From: Chitinophaga horti
Lineage (GTDB): Bacteria > Bacteroidota > Bacteroidia > Chitinophagales > Chitinophagaceae
NCBI RefSeq assembly: GCF_022867795.2
Contig: NZ_CP107006.1
Location: 1,116,001 to 1,180,000, forward strand
Length of the DNA: 64,000 bases
Direction: 5' to 3'
The position numbers and the translations under genes were made by a program. The notes below the pieces were generated by a model. It was not told where the DNA came from and ran no database searches. It worked only from the letters and a program-made list of their open reading frames with translations. Shown here piece after piece: positions 26,607 to 34,970 of this stretch; the first letter of the stretch is position 1, and every line of letters begins with the position of its first letter.

Positions 26607-26891
26607 TTAGTTGTTGTTTTTGAGGATATCCATCGCCGGCACACGAAACGCAGCATGATTTGCGCGACCCTCCACATACGCCCTCGCGCACAAATGGACC
26701 TGGCCGTCGCATCCCAAAACCACCTTCGCACATTCCTCAGTTCCAGTATAAACAATATTTATCGTACCCGAATCCACTAATACATAATCAAATATCATCT
26801 CTTCACCATCCGGCTCACACGGCTCCTCTTGCCTCAACCCGGCAAGGGCTGCTGATAAGATTACATATATGTATTTAGTGGAAAAATTCAT
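26607..26891 (-). CDS. Small exported peptide with four cysteines (peptide 3)
   Basis: A 94-residue protein with a signal-like N terminus (MNFSTKYIYVILSAALAG). The mature part is FDYVLVDSGTINIVY, then ECAKVVLGCDGQVHLCARAYVEGRANHAAFRVPAMDIL. It shares DYVLV, GC...LCARAYVxGRANxAAFxVPAxxI with peptide 1, so the two are clear paralogues. Four cysteines (around EPC, EECA, GC and LC) could form two disulfides. It begins 12 bases after the MauE-like gene on the same strand and 13 bases before peptide 2, indicating an operon. Confidence 0.72.
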   Translation of the reverse strand: MNFSTKYIYVILSAALAGLRQEEPCEPDGEEMIFDYVLVDSGTINIVYTGTEECAKVVLGCDGQVHLCARAYVEGRANHAAFRVPAMDILKNNN

Positions 26892-26903
26892 AACACTCAG
26901 TTG

Positions 26904-27365
26904 TTAAGTCAGTACGCTTGTCGCACTGGTGAAACGCTGTTGTCGCTTAAGCATGATGTAGACGGTAATGCCGATCAACAGGTAAATAATATTAAAGATC
27001 AGGTGCGTCGACCAGTTCATGTTTGATAGTACGCCTCCGCAACTACATGGTAAATCAAGGCCCGAAACAAGCATGGCAGCAATGTATATCGTGAAGGCCG
27101 ACATCAGGCTTATGAATAGGACCGCTGCAATTTTCCTTGTTCGATTGAATAAAAACAGTGCGGCAATGATCAACTCAATAGAGGGTACGGCGACTGCGAA
27201 GAAGGTACTATATTGTCCCAATAATTTGAATGGAGATACCTGCAGTTGTAATGTGAATATTTTAAAAATAGTCAACTTGTTCAGCGCGGCATAAACCATT
27301 AACAAAATGATGAGCGCAATAAGAAACTCCAGAACAACAGGCCGTTTCAGGCTTATACGTGTCAT
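26904..27365 (-). CDS. MauE/DoxX-like redox-associated membrane protein
   Basis: The 153-residue protein has four predicted membrane helices (about residues 12-30, 52-74, 78-101, 121-139). A CSCGG motif (Cys107, Cys109) follows the third helix, in a loop predicted outside the cytoplasm. MauE-type proteins support disulfide formation in exported partners, and VKOR/DoxX-like relatives move electrons through such cysteines. Its position as first gene of the peptide operon suggests it oxidises or matures the Cys-bearing peptides. The MauE name rests on topology and the cysteine motif. Confidence 0.7.
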   Translation of the reverse strand: MTRISLKRPVVLEFLIALIILLMVYAALNKLTIFKIFTLQLQVSPFKLLGQYSTFFAVAVPSIELIIAALFLFNRTRKIAAVLFISLMSAFTIYIAAMLVSGLDLPCSCGGVLSNMNWSTHLIFNIIYLLIGITVYIMLKRQQRFTSATSVLT

Positions 27366-27471
27366 ATTTTACAAACGTTTTTGTGGAGCTGTCTAAGCTA
27401 ATTGTGTTAATAATGCATTTCAAGGGGAGTGGGTTAAAAAGGATACATGGTTTGTTTCTCGGTTACAATTA

Positions 27472-27479
27472 CAAAGCTA
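27472..27479 (-). promoter_or_regulatory. Possible -7 element for the MauE-peptide operon
   Basis: On the minus strand the sequence reads TAGCTTTG, a TAnnTTTG match, 107 bases upstream of the MauE-like start. No TTTG box is present at 19-base spacing. Confidence 0.3.
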
Positions 27480-27607
27480 GTACATGCCACTGCGGAATAA
27501 TTTCCAACGCTTAAATATTTTTTGTTTTTTTTCGACGACGACATTTTTTTGATCGATGAGATAGCGAAAAGTGAAACGATATTGTCGAAGAACTTCCACG
27601 GTCTATA

Positions 27608-27958
27608 TCACAACCACCGCTTCACCGCTTCCCCCGTATTGTTCGGCAGCGAATTAAATATAATCTTCGACTCCGGCGCAAAAGTGTGAATCAGGTTGAT
27701 CAGCTGCTCGAACAACAAAAAGTTGTATGCCAACCCGCGGATGCCATTGCCCACTACCACACCGCTGTATTGTCAGTCTTTTAACTGTTGCGCGAGGGCA
27801 CTGAGGTCGGTGGTGTTGCTGTCTATAAAATAACCTTCCGCCTTGTAACCTATGGCGTTCAATTGTTCGAGTGTGGCCTTCGTGCCTTTTTCTACCACTT
27901 CGCGTGTAAGTCCTTTCGGTAACTCCGGACTGTTGTAATCGATGGTCGCTGGACTCAT
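27608..27958 (-). pseudogene. Uncharacterised 116-codon gene interrupted by in-frame TGA
   Basis: The first 61 codons (MSPATIDYNSPELPKGLTRE ... ALAQQLKD) end at TGA 27773-27775. The same frame then continues QYSGVVVGNGIRGLAYNFLL ... NNTGEAVKRWL to a second TGA at 27608-27610. The downstream half is clearly protein-like and has no start of its own, so the two halves are one gene with a nonsense codon at position 62. The alternating helix/strand pattern and the VVVGNGIRG loop hint at a small Rossmann-like fold. I cannot name the family. Confidence 0.65.
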
Positions 27959-28292
27959 GCCGATGATTAAAACTGTTTCATTTTTTTAACTTGATAAATT
28001 TGCTGTGCTTTGTAGTGTGTGAATAATGATAGCACGATCAGCATGACTGCTGTTAGGGTCGCAGTAGCGGTTTGAGGAGCGTCATAACAACTGATTTTTG
28101 TTAAATAAATTATCTTTGGTTGACAAAGAAACTAATAAGGGTTGTAAGATGTTCTTTGTTACGTTTTGGTAGGCGCCGGTATTTAATGCCTTGTCGACGT
28201 GCGTAAGACGTATGTGCTGAATAAATAGCGCCGGGCATTCGATAGCGTGAAATGGGGCTGGTTTTTCCGCAAGTCAGCTGCTGCAGGTGTCG
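27959..28292. other. 334-base intergenic region with an orphan promoter-like element
   Basis: No gene is supportable on either strand. TATCTTTG at 28111-28118 matches the -7 consensus on the plus strand, but no plus-strand gene follows for almost 900 bases. The best nearby TTTG is only 10 bases away, so a true promoter is doubtful. A weak AATGCC/GGCATT pairing follows it. Confidence 0.4.
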
Positions 28293-28844
28293 TTAATGGG
28301 TTAACAGTAATGCCAAACGCCGCAGATCCACATCGCCATCCATCTTAACAAAGTATAACACCTGCCACTCCTGCGATTTAACCGCTTGCCGGTTAGGCGC
28401 CGCGTCCCATGGAGGATACACCCTAAAGCCTCGTTTACCTTCACTGTCCTCATGGGTTATGATGCCCTTCTCTGCCAATATCTTTTTTGGAAAGATGAAT
28501 TGCCCGAAGTGATCGTCTTTTCGTACGGCGATAATAAAAAAGTCGATCGCATCTTTACTATCAAAAGGAATGGTGATCCCGTTTTCGTCACGCTTCCAGG
28601 TGGTGACGAACTGGCCTGCTTTGGTAGGAGTGATCTTCGCTTCGCGGTATTGAACGTGCTGGCAATTGAGGGTGAAGCTACAGGCTGCATAGTCCTGGCT
28701 TTCGGTATGAAGCGATACTTCTTCCACACGCCATCCGGATGGATCATATGCACTTTTTATTGCGCGCTGAAGAGCATCAGAGAGGTGTTTTTCCTGCGCC
28801 GGCTTATGTTGATCAATTACCTCTAAATGGCTGTGGTCGCTCAT
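28293..28844 (-). CDS. MepB family protein
   Basis: A 183-residue cytoplasmic protein with the MepB layout. It has EAKITPTKAGQFVTTWKRDENGITIPF in the middle, then DFFIIAVRKDDHFGQFIFPKKILAEKGI and GKRGFRVYPPWDAAPNRQAVKSQEWQ. MepB was named from the Staphylococcus mepRAB multidrug locus, and its biochemical role is unknown. The fold is probably restriction-endonuclease-like. ATG 28844 (MSDHSHLEV) is preferred to the longer reading from 28961, whose extra 39 residues are not typical. The gene diverges from the response regulator at 29003. Confidence 0.82.
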   Translation of the reverse strand: MSDHSHLEVIDQHKPAQEKHLSDALQRAIKSAYDPSGWRVEEVSLHTESQDYAACSFTLNCQHVQYREAKITPTKAGQFVTTWKRDENGITIPFDSKDAIDFFIIAVRKDDHFGQFIFPKKILAEKGIITHEDSEGKRGFRVYPPWDAAPNRQAVKSQEWQVLYFVKMDGDVDLRRLALLLTH

Positions 28845-29002
28845 AAAAGAAACTCTTAAGTTAGTCAAATACTTTAATTTGCAAACAATCGAAACGAGAG
28901 ACGAACGGACGGAGACATGACGGAAATGTGAATGCCTTACTACTGCACTGTCGGCCATCATAAAAATTGATGGGCCATTTAACCAGAAAACCCCCTAACG
29001 GT

Positions 29003-29356
29003 ATGCAAAAAATTTTAATCCTCGATGACAATCGCGATATTCTCGATGCTATGTCTGCTGTACTTGGCAGAAAACAGATGGAAGTCGTGACCCTGTGCGA
29101 ACCGCGCAAGCTGAATGATTACCTCGCAACGTATAAGCCGGACATATTGTTGATGGACATTGCCCTTGGTACTTATGACGGTCGCGATCTGTGTAAGCGG
29201 ATCAAAGAAGATGCGGCAACTGATCTTCCCGTTGTGCTGTTCACCGCACAAAATTACACGCCGGAATCTATTTACGAATGCCATGCGGATGCCGTGCTGG
29301 ATAAGCCTTTTCCACTGCCGGCACTGTATGCCACATTGAAACGGTTTTTAGATTGA
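29003..29356 (+). CDS. Single-domain response regulator
   Basis: The 117-residue receiver domain without an output module has the acidic pair Asp8-Asp9, phospho-acceptor Asp52 (LLMDIAL), Thr81 (VLFTAQ) and Lys101 (DKPF). Such stand-alone receivers pass phosphate between kinases or bind a partner. The 3' end overlaps the convergent decayed chemotaxis/kinase gene by 9 bases, so its original partner kinase may have been lost with that gene. ATG 29003 directly precedes KILILDD. Upstream in-frame starts are less likely. Confidence 0.88.
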   Translation: MQKILILDDNRDILDAMSAVLGRKQMEVVTLCEPRKLNDYLATYKPDILLMDIALGTYDGRDLCKRIKEDAATDLPVVLFTAQNYTPESIYECHADAVLDKPFPLPALYATLKRFLD

Positions 29357-29951
29357 TACTGATGGTTCTTCGCGATAGGGGATCGTCACATAAAACGCAG
29401 TGCCTTTGCCCTCTTCACTTTCCACATCGATTTTGCCACCATGCCGACGCACGATGCCAGCTGTAATATACAATCCGATCGAGGGCACTTCTGCATCTTC
29501 CGGTGACTGTACAATGGCCATTCCCCCGCGTTCCTTAATGGTCCACAGGCCAGCCGTACGATCGTCCAGCGCGCCGGTAAGCACGATACCGATCACGGCG
29601 GGGCCGTGGCTGTAGGCGGCAGAGCGAAATAATGGATCCACCGCTGGCCGGAAACGATGCTCCTTCGGGCCTTTTGTTACGCGCAAATGATGTCCGTCGA
29701 TCAGCAGGTGATGGTCGGGGGGCGCGATGTAAATCCGCCCCGGAACAAAGGTTTCGCCATCTACAGCGTGGGCCGCATACAGCGCGCTGTTTGTTGAGCG
29801 CTTCGGGCAAAATGCCCCGGATATCCGGCGACATATGCCATACGATAAGCACGGCGGCGTCCAGTTCGGCCGGGAGGCCATTTACCAGCCGCTTCAGTGC
29901 TTCGAAACCGCCGGCGGAAGTCCCGATTACGATAATGTTTCTTTTTGCCAT
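29348..29951 (-). pseudogene. Remnant of a CheB-CheR-histidine-kinase hybrid gene
   Basis: The gene starts as a CheB methylesterase (MAKRNIIVIGTSAGGFEAL with the active-site Ser loop, then VLIVWHMSPDIRGILPEAL). It changes frame near 29790, in an aacaaacagcgcgctg stretch. It then resumes ALYAAHAVDGETFVPGRIYIAPPDHHLL up to GMAIVQSPEDAEVPS. There it jumps directly into IGLYITAGIVRRHGGKIDVESEEGKGTAFYVTIPY, the ATP-binding end of a histidine kinase. The middle of CheB's tail and any CheR/PAS/dimerisation parts are missing. This fits a large internal deletion plus a frameshift in a CheB-CheR-PAS-kinase hybrid. Confidence 0.75.
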
Positions 29952-30105
29952 AACTGAGTATATCAACTATTATTCCGCTATGGCGGGGGCTTTGCTGGTG
30001 CGGATTGCAGATTAAAGCGAACGCGCAAGAAAGGAAACAGTTGGGGCTGTTGATAAGGGCTTTTATAACCAGGGGATTTGCTGTAACTTATCGAAAATAC
30101 TTTCC

Positions 30106-30612
30106 ATGGAAGCGCCTAAAAAGAGCAAGTTTGATATCTCCCTCGAAAATGGCCGGCACCGGGAGTTGGCAAAAATGACGGGTAATTGGAAGGGCATCGC
30201 CAAAACCTGGTTCGAACCCGATAAACTGGCAGATGAGTCGCCTGTTACGGCATCTATCGCGCCCGCATTAGGCGGCCGTTTCCTCTTGTATCAATACCAG
30301 GGAACAATGATGGGCAAACCGCTCGAAGGCCTTGCCATTATCGGTTATACTTTCGAAAAGAACAGCTACCAGGTAGCCTGGATCGATAGCTTCCATATGG
30401 GGACAGGCATCCTGTTCTCTGAATCGCAGCCGGGAGACGATCAGCTGTCCGTACTGGGCAGCTACGGCGGTCCCGACATCCCGGTGCCCTGGGGCTGGCG
30501 CACAGAAGTACTGTTAGTGAATGATGACGAGCTGGTGATGACGGCTTACAATATCACGCCGGAAGGCGAGGAAGCGAAAGCCACAGAGGTGGTGTATACG
30601 CGGATAAAGTAA
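30106..30612 (+). CDS. DUF1579 family protein
   Basis: A 168-residue protein without signal peptide. It shows the lipocalin-like DUF1579 pattern: LAKMTGNWKGIAKTWFEP at residues 21-38, then GGRFLLYQYQGTMMGKPLEGLAIIGYTFEKNSYQVAWIDSFHMGTG. SYGGPDIPVPWGWRTEV and a final EATEVVYTRI-like strand complete it. The role of the family is unknown. It stands alone and ends just before the 111-bp inverted-repeat element. Confidence 0.8.
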   Translation: MEAPKKSKFDISLENGRHRELAKMTGNWKGIAKTWFEPDKLADESPVTASIAPALGGRFLLYQYQGTMMGKPLEGLAIIGYTFEKNSYQVAWIDSFHMGTGILFSESQPGDDQLSVLGSYGGPDIPVPWGWRTEVLLVNDDELVMTAYNITPEGEEAKATEVVYTRIK

Positions 30613-30618
30613 ATCAGA

Positions 30619-30729
30619 AAGGGGCTGTCTCAAAAGTAATTTATACCCGTTTTCATTCGGGTACCTGATGGAGCATTTTTCGTTTACGCGATCCTGATGA
30701 CCATCAAACTACTTTTGAGACAGCCCCTT
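30619..30729. repeat. 111-bp element with 24-bp inverted ends (MITE-like or large terminator)
   Basis: The ends (30619-30642 and 30706-30729) are inverted copies with one mismatch and share the core GGGGCTGTCTCAAAAG. Inside lies a second hairpin TACCCG/CGGGTA (30644-30663) and a GATGG/CCATC pairing that stacks on the outer stem. GGCTGTCTCAAAA-type ends are typical of transposable-element termini. The element sits between two convergent genes and could also act as a terminator. No target-site duplication is evident. Confidence 0.7.
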
Positions 30730-30732
30730 CGT

Positions 30733-33441
30733 TTATTGTTTAGTTTGAATTGCCAGGCTACCGTCGTCATTGGTGGCAGGCAGCGTTACCTGCAGCATCC
30801 CTTTTTCCATTTGTTTTACCTTGATCGGTTTGCCTTTAAACGTGGCTTTGTAGGTGAACGCAGGGTTCATCACCAGCAATATGGCGCGTTGATGTGCAGG
30901 CGTTGCCTTGTCGAACGAAAGGCTTGCTTTATATGCACTATGATCTGCGTTAAATGATTGCTGATTGATCCACGTTTCGAAGCCCGGTGTTACGGTGCCA
31001 ACCCGGTAATACGCCGCAAACCAGGCTAAAACAGGGGTTGATAAACCCGAGAACTGGTGCCAGCCGGCACCTCTGCCGGACGCCGACAGAAAGTGTTCGA
31101 AGGTGTAATACGATGCATCGGTTTCCCTTTTGTAAACATCCAGTGCTTTCGATGCCAGCTGATGCGCAAGTGCCGTACTGTCCAGGTCCAGCATGGTTTT
31201 CCATACGAACCACTGATGCGGCATCCACACAGAGCCGTTCCAGTAACCGTCGGTGCGGTAGTAGGGGGCGGATTGGTCCACCACACCTATGCCGGACGGG
31301 CTCCACATATGTTCTGGAGAAAATATCTTGTTTACCAGTATTTGCTGTTGTGCCGGTGTACAGATGCCGGATACCAGTGGGTAGGCACCATCCAGCCCCA
31401 TATTGAAATTAGCGCCGGATTTAGAGTGTTTGAAATGGCCTTTCGGTTGGCCGGCCTCGTCGTGTACAACGTAGGAGAAGTAACCACTTTCGGCGTCCCA
31501 GGCGTGTTGTTGCAGTGCTACGCTAAAATGTTTAATGTCGTTGTCGTATGTTTTAATATCGGCGGATTTGCTGAGGGCCTGCGCCGCCATACGTAATATC
31601 TTCGCGAAGCGGATCGCATGCGCCGTGGTGATTACGGGTGTTACCGTACTTTCCAAACGCTGCTCGTGCACGCCGGACTGTGGCGGATAGTCATCCCATC
31701 CACCGGAGTTGTAAAAGTAATCCCAGGTTTTTAATAGGGCGGATGATAAGGTGTTGGTGGCAGAACTGCCATATCGACCCACGAGGAAGCTGTAGTATTG
31801 CTTCAGCCTCGGGTAAAAATAAGCCAGCAATGCTTTGGACTGCGTTTGGTTCCACAGTTCCAGGAAGGCATACGCCTGTACCGGAACGGGAGAGCCATGA
31901 TGCACAAAAGCGGATTGACTACCGGCCGGTGTCAGGTAAGCATTGATCGCATCAGCGGCCAGGTCCGGACTCACTTTCGTCAATCCCAGTGCAATGAAGC
32001 CAAGGTCCCAGGTGTACAGGCTGTTCCACCATTTGCCAGGTGTAAAGTGGCGGATGTATTGGTTTTGCGTGTACACAGGATACACCACGTTCGAGAGCAG
32101 GGTACTTTTTAACAGCTGCTGGCTGAACAGGTAAGGTTGCCCGCCTGATAGTATATCATCTTGCTGTGACTGCGTTTCGTGTACAGTAGGTGCAGCTTTT
32201 AGCGCTGCCAGTACTTTTTCCCGCGCCCCGTAACTCAATACCGCCGTATAGGTTTGCGATGAGTTGGGCGCCAGTTCCAGCGGGCGGATAAACACGTTCG
32301 CATAATCGCCCCGCATATTGCCATTGATGGTCTTCGCCACGTGATTATGCGTTTCATTCCGGAAGAAGATGTCGAGTTCATCGTTCTTCAGGCTGCGTAT
32401 TTTAAAGGGTTCTTTATCCCAGGTGATGCCGTATTGCAAGGGCACGTCGGGGTACTTCAACAGCAGGGTGCGTGCTGCCAGATTTTCTTCGGTAGCAGGT
32501 GTTTTCTGCATTGGCACATTTACAACGGATAAGGGTGCAGCAGTAGTAGGGGAGATGGTAAGCCCGTTTAACAGGATATCACCGCCACCCAGTGTCGTAA
32601 GGGTTAAGGTGTTACTATTGTTTTCAATGGGTACTTCCAGCACTGTCAACGTATCTGCCTGATGAAAAATAACTTTTTTATTCACCATACCAGATAACTG
32701 CACGGCAGATGGTGTTCCGCTTTTCATCATGTATAAAAAGCGCAGCGTGCCTCGCTGTGGTCCTAACTTATACGTCAGCTGATCACCTGCGCGACGGCCA
32801 AACTCACGGCCAATGCCACGGCCGTTCACCAGGCTGGCGTTGCGTACTTCACCGCGCATCCATCCATCATATACCAGGTCGTTGTCGGGGCGCTTTACCG
32901 CGTAAGACAGCTGTTCGTAATCCACCGCATTCCGCCAGGTCGTGCCCGCATCCATCCGCAACTGTTTCTCCCCGTAGTGCTCAGGGTATTCTATCGACGC
33001 AATTAAATTCAGCGAAAGATTCTGCGGCAGTGTGGTATTGTTTACGCAATGCATCTTTACTAACACTGATGCTGTATCCAGCACGGTATAAGTCACGTCT
33101 GTATACACCTGGTCTTTCCACTCCAGCTCATAACGATAGGTAATCGTGCGCAGGTCGTTCGTTACCTTCCAGGGGAAGTAAGACGATTCGAAGCGAACGT
33201 TTGGTACCAGTAACTTGTTACGGTAATAGCCCGGCAGCACGGAGAAGTCGAACCGCATGCCACTTTGCATATCGGCGATGTGTGAAATGCCCGCGTACTT
33301 TTTGGAGTACGGCCCCCAGGCTTGCAGGCGCAGGTCGTGGCTGCCATCGAGTTTGGTGGTGTCGAAGTGTTTGCGCTGGGCCTGAACGTTCGTCGAGAGT
33401 AATAAAACCAGGCAATAACTGATCCGTGCTATGAGCTTCAT
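30733..33441 (-). CDS. GH63/MGH1-like glycoside hydrolase
   Basis: The 902-residue secreted enzyme (signal to NVQAQ, residue 22) has an N-terminal beta-sandwich (about 35-440) and a C-terminal (alpha/alpha)6 barrel. The barrel motifs are GKWWNSLYTWDLGFIALGL, SALLKTWDYFYNSGGWDDYPP, GLDGAYPLVSG and YYRTDGYWNGSVWMPHQWFVWKTM. The WDxGF and YWxGxVWxP segments carry the acid/base residues in GH63-type glucosidases and mannosylglycerate hydrolases. It ends with a small beta domain. Substrate is unknown. As the last gene of the second susCD locus, it presumably processes the imported glycan. Confidence 0.78.
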   Translation of the reverse strand: MKLIARISYCLVLLLSTNVQAQRKHFDTTKLDGSHDLRLQAWGPYSKKYAGISHIADMQSGMRFDFSVLPGYYRNKLLVPNVRFESSYFPWKVTNDLRTITYRYELEWKDQVYTDVTYTVLDTASVLVKMHCVNNTTLPQNLSLNLIASIEYPEHYGEKQLRMDAGTTWRNAVDYEQLSYAVKRPDNDLVYDGWMRGEVRNASLVNGRGIGREFGRRAGDQLTYKLGPQRGTLRFLYMMKSGTPSAVQLSGMVNKKVIFHQADTLTVLEVPIENNSNTLTLTTLGGGDILLNGLTISPTTAAPLSVVNVPMQKTPATEENLAARTLLLKYPDVPLQYGITWDKEPFKIRSLKNDELDIFFRNETHNHVAKTINGNMRGDYANVFIRPLELAPNSSQTYTAVLSYGAREKVLAALKAAPTVHETQSQQDDILSGGQPYLFSQQLLKSTLLSNVVYPVYTQNQYIRHFTPGKWWNSLYTWDLGFIALGLTKVSPDLAADAINAYLTPAGSQSAFVHHGSPVPVQAYAFLELWNQTQSKALLAYFYPRLKQYYSFLVGRYGSSATNTLSSALLKTWDYFYNSGGWDDYPPQSGVHEQRLESTVTPVITTAHAIRFAKILRMAAQALSKSADIKTYDNDIKHFSVALQQHAWDAESGYFSYVVHDEAGQPKGHFKHSKSGANFNMGLDGAYPLVSGICTPAQQQILVNKIFSPEHMWSPSGIGVVDQSAPYYRTDGYWNGSVWMPHQWFVWKTMLDLDSTALAHQLASKALDVYKRETDASYYTFEHFLSASGRGAGWHQFSGLSTPVLAWFAAYYRVGTVTPGFETWINQQSFNADHSAYKASLSFDKATPAHQRAILLVMNPAFTYKATFKGKPIKVKQMEKGMLQVTLPATNDDGSLAIQTKQ

Positions 33442-33456
33442 AAAGTTGGGTTGAAA

Positions 33457-33485
33457 GGAAGCCTGCCTTTTCGTGGCAGGCTTCC
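33457..33485 (-). terminator. Intra-operon hairpin between susD and the GH63-like gene
   Basis: GGAAGCCTGCC and GGCAGGCTTCC form a perfect 11-bp stem around a 7-base loop. On the minus strand it is followed by TTTC. It could lower expression of the glycosidase relative to susCD. Confidence 0.55.
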
Positions 33486-33492
33486 TGTTTAT

Positions 33493-34959
33493 TTAGTTTG
33501 ACCCCTCGTTCGGAGTGATCTTCGTCCTGTTAATATCCACCTGACTTTGCGGTATCGGGAACACCAGGTTCTGCGGCGTTACCGGGTTTACCAGGTTGAT
33601 CTGGGCAGCCTTACCATTGATTACCGGGATAGCACGATCGGTGCGTACCAGGTCGTACCAGCGGAGGTTCTCGAAAGCAAATTCTACGCGTCTTTCTTTT
33701 TCCATCGCTAACCTGAACGCTTCCTGGCTGGGTACTTCCACCGAAGTAAGCGGTCCCAGGTCGGCACGGTCACGTATCTCATTCAGGTAGTCAAATGCGT
33801 CGCCGTCTGGCACATAAGCGGCTTCGTTCAGGCACTCGGCGTACATCAGTAACACATCTGCATAACGAATGATGGGAATGTTGTTCGCATTGTCGTTGGC
33901 CAGTGCAGGCACGTCATGGTACTTTTTTACAAAGTTGCCCGGAATGGTGGTGCCGCCGGCATTTACATAAGAGGTGGCCACTGTGGCTGCTTTGCGCAGA
34001 TCGCCAGGTTCGTAGGCATTCACCAGGTCGTCGCTGGGCGTATTATTACCGCCGCCACCAAACATGATTACCGCGTTACCGGAGTTCTGTGGCGCGAATG
34101 AATTAGGCCATCCGTTGCCTTGCCCAACCCCGCCGCTTTTGTACTGCACGTCAAAGATAGCTTCTACATTGTTTTTATTTTTCACTTTGAAGAAATCGGC
34201 ATACACCGGTACGAGGTCGTACTTATTCAGGTCGATCACTGCTTTCAGTTGCACGGCTGCTGGTGCAAATTTCTTCTGAGTGAGTAACACGCGCCCTAAT
34301 ATCGCTCTTGCTGCACCTTCTGTCGCGCGGCCGATATCCGCAGTGGCAGTGTAATTAACAGGTAATTCGTCTGCAGCTTCGGTCAGGTCTTTCTCAATCT
34401 GGGCATATACATCGGCCTTAGGCGCCCTGCCGTATTCATAGCCTTCGTCCGGGTTGGTGATTTCTTTTAACACCAGTGGCACATCACCGAAGGTGCGTAC
34501 AAGATTAAAGTAGTACAACGCGCGCAGGAATTTGGCCTCCGCAGTATACCTGTCTTTCAAAGTCGCGTTCATAGTGATGCCGCCGATCCGGTCGAGGATG
34601 GCGTTGCAGCGGGCAATGGCCGAGTAGCTGTTGCTCCAGCGGGCATTGATGTACGGATTAGTGGTGCGGATGTAGAACCTGTCAAATTCATCCTGGTCGG
34701 TCACGGAACCGGATGACACGGGGATGGAATTATCCGACCGTACTTCGCCAAATACATAACTGTCGCCGCCATAATTGCCGCCACTGCGTAATGCTGCGTA
34801 AGCGCCGTTGATCGCATTCTTAAAATCTTCTTCCGTCTGGTAAAAGTTACCGGTGGTAATGGAAGAAATGGGCTTTAGGTCTACAAACCCTTTGCCGCAG
34901 GACGATAGCGCCATCATGATGAACGCTGCCTTGTATATCGTGAGATGATTGAATTTCAT
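33493..34959 (-). CDS. SusD/RagB-family outer-membrane lipoprotein
   Basis: The 488-residue protein has a lipoprotein signal ending MALSSCGKGFVDL. The SusD fold shows in SSITTGNFYQTEEDFKNAINGAYAAL, KFLRALYYFNLVRTFGDVPLVL, ARAILGRVLLTQKKFAPAAVQL and IRYADVLLMYAECLNEAA. EKERRVEFAFENLRWYDLVRT and FPIPQSQVDINRTKITPNEG close it. It would bind the ligand at the surface for the SusC at 34971. Start codons at 34968 and 34965 are also possible. 34959 gives the cleanest signal peptide. Confidence 0.93.
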   Translation of the reverse strand: MKFNHLTIYKAAFIMMALSSCGKGFVDLKPISSITTGNFYQTEEDFKNAINGAYAALRSGGNYGGDSYVFGEVRSDNSIPVSSGSVTDQDEFDRFYIRTTNPYINARWSNSYSAIARCNAILDRIGGITMNATLKDRYTAEAKFLRALYYFNLVRTFGDVPLVLKEITNPDEGYEYGRAPKADVYAQIEKDLTEAADELPVNYTATADIGRATEGAARAILGRVLLTQKKFAPAAVQLKAVIDLNKYDLVPVYADFFKVKNKNNVEAIFDVQYKSGGVGQGNGWPNSFAPQNSGNAVIMFGGGGNNTPSDDLVNAYEPGDLRKAATVATSYVNAGGTTIPGNFVKKYHDVPALANDNANNIPIIRYADVLLMYAECLNEAAYVPDGDAFDYLNEIRDRADLGPLTSVEVPSQEAFRLAMEKERRVEFAFENLRWYDLVRTDRAIPVINGKAAQINLVNPVTPQNLVFPIPQSQVDINRTKITPNEGSN

Positions 34960-34970
34960 GTGCATCAATT

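Noticed and set aside
27773-27775. TGA as a selenocysteine codon
   Set aside because: No cysteine-type redox motif surrounds it, no selenocysteine insertion hairpin is apparent, and no selenium genes are in the window. A nonsense mutation is simpler.
28386-28826. 146-codon plus-strand frame opposite the MepB gene
   Set aside because: The minus strand shows a full MepB pattern. The plus frame has no recognisable features.
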